DNA from: Anaerolineales bacterium
GTDB taxonomy: Bacteria; Chloroflexota; Anaerolineae; Anaerolineales; Villigracilaceae
Length of the DNA stretch: 32,854 bases
Assembly (NCBI GenBank): GCA_030018695.1
Contig: JASEHI010000027.1
Span: forward strand, 1 to 32,854
Reading direction: 5' to 3'
Under the pieces are notes generated by a model. It searched no databases. It was not told the origin of the DNA and saw only the letters and a program-made list of their open reading frames with translations. Below, piece after piece: positions 7,801 through 14,174 of this stretch (positions are counted from its first letter, which is position 1; the number at the start of each line of letters is the position of its first letter). The position numbers and the translations under genes are program-made.

Positions 7801-10779
7801 TTGATCAGCCTGGCTGCGCCCCGCGATGGCTTGCGACCAGACCCGGCCGCATTGGAAACAGTCGAGACTTTCGCCGCCCAGGTTGCCTTGACCATTCAGA
7901 GCAGCCGGCTTTTATCGGGTTACAGCGCCCAGGTCGAGACCCTGGCAAGCAGCTTGAAGCGCCAGGAGCAGCTCCTTTCAGCCAGCCAGAGCCATCTCCC
8001 TCTTTTCTTGCACAAGGACCTGGAGCAGATGATCGCCATCCGCAATCTGGAACGGCGCGCCAGCCGCATCCGCGCTGGTATGGAGATCATCGAAAGTATC
8101 CATCGTCAGGTGGACGCACAGTCGGCTTTGCTGGCCTTGGGCCGGGAGATGCTCACCCGTTTGGCGATGAGCATTTCCATTGTCGCCGAGAAGACAAGCG
8201 AAGGGCCGCGGCTGGTACAAATCCTGGGCAGCGTTCCGCCGGGCGTCAACGTGGAGGCGCTCTTCGGCCAGCGCAACCCCCTGCGCCACTGTCTGCAGAC
8301 TGGCGAGGCCCTCCTGGTCATGAACCTGGAGGAAGACGATACCTGGCAGGATACCCCCTTGCTGACCAGCCTGCGCGCCAAAGGCTTTGTTTGCTTACCC
8401 ATTTTGCTGGATAACGAACCGGTGGCCGCCATCCTGGCGCTCGATCTCGAGCCGTTACCCGCCTTGAGCGATGAAGACCGGGGTATATATTTCCAGATCG
8501 CCCGCCAGGTCTCCACTATTCTGCAAAATATACGCTTGCTCAACCTGACCCGTGACCGGCTACGCGAAGTTAACCTTTTACTCGACTTTAGCCGTCAACT
8601 GAGCGGCCTGGATGCGGATGGCATTCTCGCCACCCTCCTGGATAACGCCCTGCGCGTCGTCGCCAATGCCCATGCCGGCGCTGTTCTGCTCTGGAACGAA
8701 CAGGAATCTGTTTTGGTTCCAAGAGTGGCGCAGAACTACGCCAACAATGACAGCCTGATGAAGATCACTTACCGCCTCGGCGAGGCGCTGCCGGGTCAGA
8801 CGTTTCAACAAAAACAGCCGCGCCGCGTGGCTGAGGTTGACTTTGCCCGCGATTACAAACTTCCGGCAGAAAAACTGCTCCGCTACCGTGAAGCCAGCGC
8901 GGGGCGACTGCCGGTCTCCAGCCTGCTGCTGCCCATCCAGGCCGGCGAGCGCGCCCTGGGTGTGCTGGTGCTGGACAACTTCAACACCTCCGCCGCCTTC
9001 ACAGCTGAGGACGAAACCCTGCTGCTCGCTCTGACCCGGCAGGTAGCCCTTTCGCTGGAAAATGTGCGCTTATTTGCTGAAACGCGCCGCCTGGCTGACA
9101 GGCTCGAGCAGCGCGTCGCCGAACGCACCGCGGAATTGGCGCGCGAGAAACACAATACCGAGACCCTGCTGCGCGTTCTGAGCGAGGTTTCAGCCAGCCT
9201 GGATCTGAACCAAACGCTTAACCGCACCCTGGCCCTGCTCAACGAAGTCACTGGCGCGCAGCAGGGCAGCGTTCTGCTGCTCAACGCTGAAGACAACTCG
9301 ATCCATTACCGCGCCGGATATGGTTACAAGATGCCCCGCACGTCTGGCCTTACAAAACCCACCGCGTTGAAAATTGATGAGGGAGTAGCCGGATGGGTGA
9401 TCAAGAACCGCGAGGCGGTCTTGATCAGCGATGTGCGCAAGGATACCCGCTGGGTAGAATTGCCGCTCAAATCCTCTTATCAGCGCAGCGTGATCGCTGC
9501 ACCGCTGGTGGTGGGAGAGGAAGTGATCGGGGTCATCATGGCTTTCCATCGTCACGTTGCTTACTTTACACCTGAAAACATGCAACTGGTGCAGGCTATC
9601 GGCAGCCAGGTGGCAGTTGCGATCAACAACGCCCAATTGTATGGGCTGATCCGCGACCAGGCCGAACACCTGGGTAATATGCTGCGCAGCCAGCAGGTTG
9701 AGGCCAGCCGCCAGCAGGCCATCCTGGAGGCCGTCGCGGATGGCGTTCTGGTAACCGATGCGAATAACGAGATCAACTTTATCAATTCATCCACGAAGCG
9801 AATCCTGGGCTTGCAGGCAGAAATGACCGTCGGTCAATCGCTGGAAAACTTCGGCGGCATGTTCGGCAAGACGACCCAGACCTGGACGCACACAATTCGT
9901 TCCTGGTCCGAAGACCCGACCAGCTATCATCAAGGTGATACCTATGCCGAGCAACTGATCCTCGAGAACGGGAGCGTTGTTCTGGTACACTTAGCGCCTG
10001 TTATCTGGCACGATGAGTTCCTGGGAACAGTATCCATCTTCCGCGATATCACCCATGAGGTCGAGGTGGATCGGTTGAAATCTGAGTTTGTCGCCACTGT
10101 CAGCCACGAATTGCGCACGCCGATGACTTCCATCAAGGGATATGTGGATCTGCTCCTGATGGGCGCCAGCGGCACATTGGACGAGAAGCAGACGCACTTC
10201 CTGGAAATTGTTCGCAGCAGCACCGAGCGTCTCAACATTCTAGTCAATGACCTGCTCGATATCTCCCGGATCGAGGTCGGGCGTGTCTCACTCTCGCTCC
10301 AACCGATTGACCTGCGCGAGGTCGTCGAGGATGTGATGGTTGAGGCGCTGCACCGCTCACAAACGGAGAACAAACCGATGGGTCTCAGTCTTGACGCGCC
10401 GCCAGACCTACCGCGTGTTTACGGTGACCTGGAGCGCGTCCACCAGATCCTGGGCAACCTGGTGGATAACGCTCTCCATTACACCCCTGAAAATGGCCGT
10501 ATCTCTATTCGCCTGCAAACGGTGGACGGCGAAGTACAGGTGGATGTGGTGGATAACGGCATTGGTATCCTGCCAGCGCTCCAAGATCGCGTCTTTGAGC
10601 GCTTTTTCCGGGGCGAGGATCCGCTGGTGTTGGCCACACCGGGTACAGGTCTCGGCCTGTCCATTGTCAAACAATTGGTGAACATGCACAAAGGCCGCAT
10701 CTGGATAACAAGTACCGGGGCGCCAGGCGAGGGAAGCACTTTCTCCTTTACATTGCCCTTATATCAAGCTAAGGAGTGA
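4846..10779 (+). CDS. Giant multi-GAF sensor histidine kinase
   Basis: The 1977-residue protein starts with one membrane segment (about residues 7-32, LLGIGLLLTGLVFVLLVGALL) and a short PAS-like stretch (about 55-130). About eight GAF-type domains follow, starting near residues 157, 328, 503, 678, 845, 1078, 1242 and 1446, with a coiled-coil linker at about 1405-1445. A PAS domain (about 1626-1740) leads to HisKA with phosphoacceptor His1754 (SHELRTP) and a HATPase domain with N box (N1871, NLVDNALHY), G1 (DNGIGI, about 1903) and G2 (GTGLGLS, about 1933). Cytoplasmic GAF arrays sense small ligands, redox or light; no conserved bilin Cys or haem ligand is obvious to me. It sits 8 nt after one receiver gene and 4 nt before another, so it is one two-component operon. 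Confidence 0.92.
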   Translation: MLPGQSALLGIGLLLTGLVFVLLVGALLRFLPRLRPPQASTARLPVAVDLPLHNHAILVVRSGGRVEYVNPTAQGWFELRQEEQPNLEALARRIQPGEDLLKLCAAEGWARFSLNGRPLEGVSYQLPGQPPAMLVSLQRPNLPSSLAAEGEDTYGPMLGILTEFSQAVAAKSGLPATLKAILENVERLIPADLLEIKVWNAEEGRLLPYYLRPGPGGERRLETDISLLPAGYTAHLVEKRQAFFIPDCQTYAEIPCQTQGQMKPIRSYIGLPLLAGGELTGTLEAGLTTDESYTSTDLEILQFIAGQACTAIRNAVILEAEHQQTAESGGLADLARAISSARELKELFGQLVQSIAPLFEVEILGFLIYNENRLALEAQAPFIGLPAQFIELYRVPIPTDSPAEGYLLKQDLLATQNAAEDERWRELGFQDLARAASMRETVLVPLVSAGRSLGYLQASNHRQPETPFSNQEIRRLNIVANQAAAIIDNVTLVQQSRQRALRSEALWRIASLASSSANLDEVLRYALQVLARLLQADMAAVFLLEEPSGVLRLHVGSLWGVSSEIAEPLSRLFVDEPQLRSTVFGSRRAFLSGHLSKDKRVLAVYRPLIEKLGVESCMVVPLVVQERGIGELMIGSRKLHFFDNYDLQVVSTAASQLAVAVEGATLMAQTDESLRRRIDHLTALNRISRELNSALELDRILQVVYDECLRTTHADCGEILLIDENVHAGAEPRITSYAGEAPGDRLLPLEKAMLEHGKPILVSNFSQSEYPPAHDGIQSALIVPVAYQEKTSGLIHLHSRSPDHFDETAVEIIQSLAVQTAIARDNILRAQEQRRQSELLRRRADSLAKLFETTRNLPAEGPLEASLESLAGAIQEATPFQMVLISIIEAETGLQRRITGVGIPPETLKKLKAHQQPWFELERLLRPEFRVGKAYFIPHDQSPVVSAEIEFSTLLAEQTTHSPNAWHPDDALIFPLHDSQGKPIGLISLAAPRDGLRPDPAALETVETFAAQVALTIQSSRLLSGYSAQVETLASSLKRQEQLLSASQSHLPLFLHKDLEQMIAIRNLERRASRIRAGMEIIESIHRQVDAQSALLALGREMLTRLAMSISIVAEKTSEGPRLVQILGSVPPGVNVEALFGQRNPLRHCLQTGEALLVMNLEEDDTWQDTPLLTSLRAKGFVCLPILLDNEPVAAILALDLEPLPALSDEDRGIYFQIARQVSTILQNIRLLNLTRDRLREVNLLLDFSRQLSGLDADGILATLLDNALRVVANAHAGAVLLWNEQESVLVPRVAQNYANNDSLMKITYRLGEALPGQTFQQKQPRRVAEVDFARDYKLPAEKLLRYREASAGRLPVSSLLLPIQAGERALGVLVLDNFNTSAAFTAEDETLLLALTRQVALSLENVRLFAETRRLADRLEQRVAERTAELAREKHNTETLLRVLSEVSASLDLNQTLNRTLALLNEVTGAQQGSVLLLNAEDNSIHYRAGYGYKMPRTSGLTKPTALKIDEGVAGWVIKNREAVLISDVRKDTRWVELPLKSSYQRSVIAAPLVVGEEVIGVIMAFHRHVAYFTPENMQLVQAIGSQVAVAINNAQLYGLIRDQAEHLGNMLRSQQVEASRQQAILEAVADGVLVTDANNEINFINSSTKRILGLQAEMTVGQSLENFGGMFGKTTQTWTHTIRSWSEDPTSYHQGDTYAEQLILENGSVVLVHLAPVIWHDEFLGTVSIFRDITHEVEVDRLKSEFVATVSHELRTPMTSIKGYVDLLLMGASGTLDEKQTHFLEIVRSSTERLNILVNDLLDISRIEVGRVSLSLQPIDLREVVEDVMVEALHRSQTENKPMGLSLDAPPDLPRVYGDLERVHQILGNLVDNALHYTPENGRISIRLQTVDGEVQVDVVDNGIGILPALQDRVFERFFRGEDPLVLATPGTGLGLSIVKQLVNMHKGRIWITSTGAPGEGSTFSFTLPLYQAKE

Positions 10780-10783
10780 CAGC

Positions 10784-11155
10784 ATGGCAAAGATACTCAT
10801 TGCAGAAGACGAACGCGACATCCGTGATCTGATCATTTTCACCCTGCGCTTCTCCGGCTATGAGGTGGTCGCGGCGAGTAACGGAGAGGAAGTCATTCAA
10901 CTTGCCCGGCAGGAGATGCCGGATTTGATCCTTTTGGATGTGCGCATGCCGCGCAAGACCGGATACGAGGCCTGCGCAGCCATTAAAGCTGATGAAAAAA
11001 CCAGGAACATTCCCGTCATATTCCTCTCAGCCAAAGGACAAGAATCTGAAATCCAGGCCGGTTTGCAGGCTGGCGCGGTTGAGTATTTATTGAAGCCCTT
11101 CGTGCCCGACCAGTTGTCTGCCCGTATTCAGGCCGTGCTCGCAGAGCATAAGTAA
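10784..11155 (+). CDS. CheY-like single-domain response regulator
   Basis: The 123-residue protein consists only of a receiver domain. Key residues are Glu8/Asp9, phosphoacceptor Asp52 (LILLDVRMP), Ser82 and Lys104 (LLKPF). It has no output domain and so probably acts by protein-protein contact or as a phosphate shuttle or sink. It begins 4 nt after the giant kinase stop with the ribosome site AAGGAGTG, a near-certain cotranscribed partner of that kinase. The conserved acidic pair is Glu-Asp instead of Asp-Asp, a common variant. Confidence 0.92.
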   Translation: MAKILIAEDERDIRDLIIFTLRFSGYEVVAASNGEEVIQLARQEMPDLILLDVRMPRKTGYEACAAIKADEKTRNIPVIFLSAKGQESEIQAGLQAGAVEYLLKPFVPDQLSARIQAVLAEHK

Positions 11156-11197
11156 TGATTTTATATGCTTGCTATCGGACACGTTTTCAAGCGGAGT

Positions 11198-11298
11198 CAC
11201 TATTGAAACGCGAATGACGCGAAAAAGCGAATTTCGCGAATGCATTTAGGAAAATTCGCGTCATTCGCCCATTCGCGGCATTCGCGTTAAAAATAGTG
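11198..11298. repeat. 101-bp palindromic element (MITE-like) between the regulator and the second hydrolase
   Basis: The outer ends CACTATT (11198-11204) and AATAGTG (11292-11298) are inverted repeats. They continue inward as ACGCGAATG and CATTCGCGT, and the interior is built from repeated CGCGAAT/ATTCGCG words. The whole segment can fold as one long imperfect hairpin. No ORF is present. It occupies most of the 180-nt gap at 11156-11335. I saw no clear target-site duplication. Confidence 0.65.
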
Positions 11299-11335
11299 GA
11301 CGGTAGAGAGTTTATTTACCGAAATTTAGGCAAAG

Positions 11336-12124
11336 ATGAGTGCGCTTTACCTCGACGAAAGGATCATACATTACGAGGTGCTTGGACGCGGGCGTCCGGT
11401 CATCTTCCTGCATGGCTGGGTTGGCTCGTGGCGGTATTGGTTACCGGCCATGCAGACCACCTCGGTCTCCTTTCGCGCTTATGCGCTCGACTTATGGGGT
11501 TTTGGCAACACAAGCCGGGATCCCGAACGCTATACCCTCGAGCAACAAGCTGCCCTGCTCGAAAGTTTCCTGCAGAGATTGGGGATTGCCAAAGTTGCCC
11601 TGATTGGACATGGCCTGGGCGGGCTGATATCCATCCTGTTCAGCCACTATTTCCCCGAAACGGTTAATCGTCTCATGCTTGTGGATTGCCCGCTGGATAT
11701 CTCGGCCGTCCACTCCCGGCTGGGAACAGCTTCTCCCGCTGACCTGACGGACTGGCTGCTCGAAAAGAACGCCGTCACCGAACCAGCGCGCAGCGACGCG
11801 CCCAAGGCCGACCCCCAGGCGATCCTCGCCTCGCTGAAAGGCCTCAACGGCGACGGTTTCACGCCAATGCTAAAGCGGATGAGCATACCCTGCCTGCTCG
11901 TGCATGGGCAGAACGATCTGGTTATCACTGCACCGGATAATGACCGTCTGGAATCACTGCCAGCGCACTTCCACCAGGTCGTCCTGAAGCAATCCGGTCA
12001 CTTCCCGATGTTGGACGAAAGCGCCAGGTTCAATCGCCTGTTGACCGACTTCCTGGCGCTGGTATCCGGTGAAAGCCCCCGACAGTTGCAGTTGAAGGAA
12101 GAGTGGAAGCGGCGCGTGCGCTAG
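11336..12124 (+). CDS. Alpha/beta hydrolase paralogue lacking the nucleophile Ser (pseudo-hydrolase)
   Basis: This 262-residue protein is a clear paralogue of the product of 1719-2507. Both share the HYEVxGRGxPVI start, HGW at 26-28, YALDxWGFG at 49-57, and an alignment without gaps to residue 96. At the nucleophile elbow it reads GHGLGG, so residue 93 is Gly (codon GGC) where the paralogue has Ser. The acid (Asp194, GQNDLVI) and base (His222, SGHFPMLDES) appear retained, and the cap is about 18 residues shorter. Family knowledge predicts no serine-hydrolase activity; it may bind a ligand or partner. The C-terminal tail is basic (LKEEWKRRVR). It follows the kinase operon after a palindromic element. 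Confidence 0.82.
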   Translation: MSALYLDERIIHYEVLGRGRPVIFLHGWVGSWRYWLPAMQTTSVSFRAYALDLWGFGNTSRDPERYTLEQQAALLESFLQRLGIAKVALIGHGLGGLISILFSHYFPETVNRLMLVDCPLDISAVHSRLGTASPADLTDWLLEKNAVTEPARSDAPKADPQAILASLKGLNGDGFTPMLKRMSIPCLLVHGQNDLVITAPDNDRLESLPAHFHQVVLKQSGHFPMLDESARFNRLLTDFLALVSGESPRQLQLKEEWKRRVR

Positions 12125-12169
12125 AAATAAAAATTGATTTCCAAATCCTTATTGCAGGATCGTTGCCTT

Positions 12170-12796
12170 ATGACCGCCTCTGACTCATATCCCCTTGCCT
12201 ACTCCATCGCCTTCCTCCGCCACGGCGAGTCGGTCGGCAATGCCGAAGACCGCTTCCAGGGCCAGGCTGACTTTCCCCTGACCGAGAAGGGCCGCGCCCA
12301 GGCGCAGGCGTTGGCGGACAAGTGGCTGGCGGAAGGTGTTACCTTCGAGCAATGTATTTCCAGCCCGCTCTTGCGCGCCGCTCAAACGGCGGAAATCGTC
12401 ACGCAGGCCTTGAACGTGCCGCTTGAATTTGATGCAGACTGGATGGAAATCAACAACGGCCTGCTCGCCGGTTTGACGGACGATCAGGTCGCACAGGTTG
12501 CCCCGCGACCCGCTTTCATAACGCCTTACACGCGGTTTGGCAAGACCGGCGAGAGCCGCTGGGAATTGTATTTGCGCGCCGGAAGGGCGATACAAAAAAT
12601 ACTTGACCGGCAACCCGGACGTTTCCTGATCGTAGCCCATGGCGGAGTACTCAACATGGCTATGTACGCTATGCTGAATATTCATCCACAGGCGGATTCC
12701 AGCGGACCGCGTTTCATGTTCCACAACACAACTTATGCTCTGTTCAGTTATGAACCGGAGCATCACAACTGGCGGATGCTTCAATTCTCTAATTAA
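12170..12796 (+). CDS. Histidine phosphatase family protein (phosphoglycerate-mutase-like)
   Basis: The protein is 208 residues from the ATG at 12170. Its RHGE motif (residues 17-20, with His18 as phosphoacceptor) is followed by FQGQADFPLTEKGRAQA, then a second conserved Arg/Glu region and a C-terminal VAHGGVLN motif containing the second catalytic His. This is the complete branch-1 histidine phosphatase set, and the length is normal for cobalamin phosphatase, GpmB-like or broad-specificity phosphatases. The substrate is undetermined. I chose ATG 12170 over an in-frame TTG at 12134 because AGGA lies 10 nt upstream and homology begins near there. It starts 45 nt after the pseudo-hydrolase and may be in the same transcript. 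Confidence 0.87.
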   Translation: MTASDSYPLAYSIAFLRHGESVGNAEDRFQGQADFPLTEKGRAQAQALADKWLAEGVTFEQCISSPLLRAAQTAEIVTQALNVPLEFDADWMEINNGLLAGLTDDQVAQVAPRPAFITPYTRFGKTGESRWELYLRAGRAIQKILDRQPGRFLIVAHGGVLNMAMYAMLNIHPQADSSGPRFMFHNTTYALFSYEPEHHNWRMLQFSN

Positions 12797-12842
12797 TTTA
12801 CGTAAAACCATGTACTTTCACTGCCATAGCGCCAAGCCGAAT

Positions 12843-12897
12843 GTAGGGCAGGTTTCTAACCTGCCAGCAGATGCGGCGGGTAAGATACCCGCCCTAC
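12843..12897. repeat. Dispersed double-hairpin repeat (GTAGGGC...GCCCTAC)
   Basis: This 55-bp element is bounded by GTAGGGC and GCCCTAC. It contains two hairpins, GGCAGGTT-TCT-AACCTGCC and GGCGGGTA-AGA-TACCCGCC. Two related copies lie at 26050-26166. It fills most of the gap between the phosphatase and ketopantoate reductase genes. Confidence 0.85.
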
Positions 12898-12923
12898 GAT
12901 TACAACTAATGGAAGGATGAGAG

Positions 12924-14000
12924 ATGAAGTTTCTGGTATTTGGCGCTGGGGCAATTGGTACATATATCGGTGGCTCGCTGGCGCTGGCCGGGCAGCGCGT
13001 TACCTTTGTCGAGCAACCCAAAGTAGCCGAGGAATTGCGGAAACGAGGGCTGCGGCTCGACCTAAAGGCAAAAGGCGGAAGGATGAAGGATGAAGATTCA
13101 TCCTTCATCCTTCCGCCTTCATCCTTCTCCTGCGTTTCTTCTCTGCAAAAGGCGCTTGAGCAAGGTTCGTTTGATGTGGCAATCTTCGCCCTCAAATCCT
13201 TCGATACCAGCGCAGCCTTGGATGGAATGAAGCCTTACATTGAACAGATGCCACCGGTTCTCTGCCTCCAAAACGGCGTGGATAACGAACCGGCCCTCGC
13301 GGCTGCACTGGGCGAAGATAGGGTGATTGCCGGTACGGTCACATCGTCCATTGGCCGCCGAGCGGCTGGGGATATTGTGCTGGAGCGATTGCGCGGGGTG
13401 GGCGTGGCTTGCCCTGAGCAGGGTCGAAGGGCAGCCGGGCAGCCGCTCTCCGAGAAATTGGTTGCCGCGCTGGATGAGGCCGGGCTGAACGCCCGCCTCT
13501 ACCCGCGTGCAGCCGACATGAAGTGGTCGAAAATGCTGACCAATCTGCTGGGAAATGCCACGTCTGCGATTCTGGATATGACCCCTGCGGAAGTTTTTGC
13601 TCACCCTGGTCTTTATCGCCTGGAAATGCAGATGCTGCGCGAGACGCTGGACGTGATGGCCGCCCAGGGTATCCGGGCTGTGGACTTGCCTGGAACGCCG
13701 GTGCGCGCCCTGGCGCTGGCGGCGCGGTTGCCAGCTTTTGTCGCCCGTCCGCTGCTGGTCAAAGCTGTCGGCGGCGGGCGCGGCGGGAAGATGCCCTCGT
13801 TCCACATTGACCTGCATTCCGGTCGTGGCAAGAGCGAAGCGGATTGGCTCAATGGCGCAGTGGTGCGCTATGCTGAGAAGTACGGCATCCCGACGCCGGT
13901 GAACCGCGCCCTCAACGATACACTGCTCGCCATGACGCGCGGCGAGATTCCGCTGGCCGAGTTCTCCCGCCAGCCCCAAAAATTACTTGCTCTGGTGTAA
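12924..14000 (+). CDS. Ketopantoate reductase family protein (PanE/ApbA-like) with repeat-derived inserts
   Basis: The 358-residue protein begins with a dinucleotide-binding motif GAGAIG (7-12). It carries LCLQNGVDNE and the AADMKWSKMLTNLLGN segment, whose Lys and Asn match catalytic positions of 2-dehydropantoate 2-reductase. The family reduces ketopantoate with NADPH in pantothenate/CoA synthesis, although many paralogues act on other substrates. The protein is about 50 residues longer than typical PanE. Residues 51-65 (GGRMKDEDSSFILPP) are encoded by a perfect 21-bp inverted repeat, and residues about 161-171 (ACPEQGRRAAG) by another dispersed repeat; both keep the reading frame. The first insert falls after beta-strand 2 of the Rossmann fold, where a loop extension may be tolerated. 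GGAAGG precedes the ATG. Activity is uncertain. Confidence 0.82.
   Translation: MKFLVFGAGAIGTYIGGSLALAGQRVTFVEQPKVAEELRKRGLRLDLKAKGGRMKDEDSSFILPPSSFSCVSSLQKALEQGSFDVAIFALKSFDTSAALDGMKPYIEQMPPVLCLQNGVDNEPALAAALGEDRVIAGTVTSSIGRRAAGDIVLERLRGVGVACPEQGRRAAGQPLSEKLVAALDEAGLNARLYPRAADMKWSKMLTNLLGNATSAILDMTPAEVFAHPGLYRLEMQMLRETLDVMAAQGIRAVDLPGTPVRALALAARLPAFVARPLLVKAVGGGRGGKMPSFHIDLHSGRGKSEADWLNGAVVRYAEKYGIPTPVNRALNDTLLAMTRGEIPLAEFSRQPQKLLALV
13074..13117. repeat. Perfect 21-bp inverted repeat inside the PanE-like gene
   Basis: Positions 13074-13094 and 13097-13117 are exact reverse complements with a 2-nt centre (GA). Each arm is made of the word GGATGAA repeated behind GGCGGAA. It is translated in frame within the PanE-like gene. 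Confidence 0.95.
13408..13432 (+). repeat. Dispersed repeat of the CTTGCCCTGAGC...TCGAAGGGC type inside the PanE-like gene
   Basis: The 25-bp word has a GCCCTG/CAGGG hairpin followed by TCGAAGGGC. Variants of the same theme occur at 18525-18555, about 22873-22912 and 32537-32564, so it is a family. Here it adds about ten residues to the coding sequence. Confidence 0.7.
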
Positions 14001-14005
14001 TAATT

Positions 14006-14117
14006 GGGTCTCATTGGGATTTGCCATGATTAGGCGGCAAATTTAGGACAAATTGCCAATTTGTCCTACGCCTTACCAGCATACGTGGTGGTCTATCACG
14101 GCAAATCCCAGAGAACC
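14006..14117. repeat. 112-bp nested palindromic element (MITE-like)
   Basis: GGGATTTGCCATGAT (14016-14030) pairs with ATCACGGCAAATCCC (14095-14109), 14 of 15 matching. Partial similarity extends outward to 14006 and 14117. Inside, TAGGACAAATTG (14044-14055) and CAATTTGTCCTA (14057-14068) form a perfect 12-bp palindrome around one base. No ORF is present. It fills most of the gap before the uridine kinase gene. Confidence 0.7.
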
Positions 14118-14140
14118 TGATCAATAGAGGGGGCGAACGG

Positions 14141-14149
14141 TGATAAAAT
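14141..14149 (+). promoter_or_regulatory. Extended -10 promoter element for the uridine kinase gene
   Basis: TGATAAAAT (TG-n-TAAAAT) lies 25 nt before the ATG at 14175, giving a predicted leader of about 20 nt that carries the ribosome site GAAAGG. No good -35 box is seen, which is compatible with an extended -10 promoter. Confidence 0.45.
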
Positions 14150-14174
14150 ACGCTTCCCTCTCGAAAGGCCTATT

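Noticed and set aside
11296..11667. Plus-strand ORF of 123 codons at the second hydrolase
   Set aside because: It is out of frame with the hydrolase, which aligns with its paralogue throughout.
13119..13979. Minus-strand ORF of 286 codons
   Set aside because: Antisense to the PanE-like gene with no motif of its own.
14006..14174. Riboswitch or structured RNA upstream of the uridine kinase
   Set aside because: The structure is a symmetric nested palindrome lying upstream of the predicted -10, fitting a repeat element better than a leader RNA.
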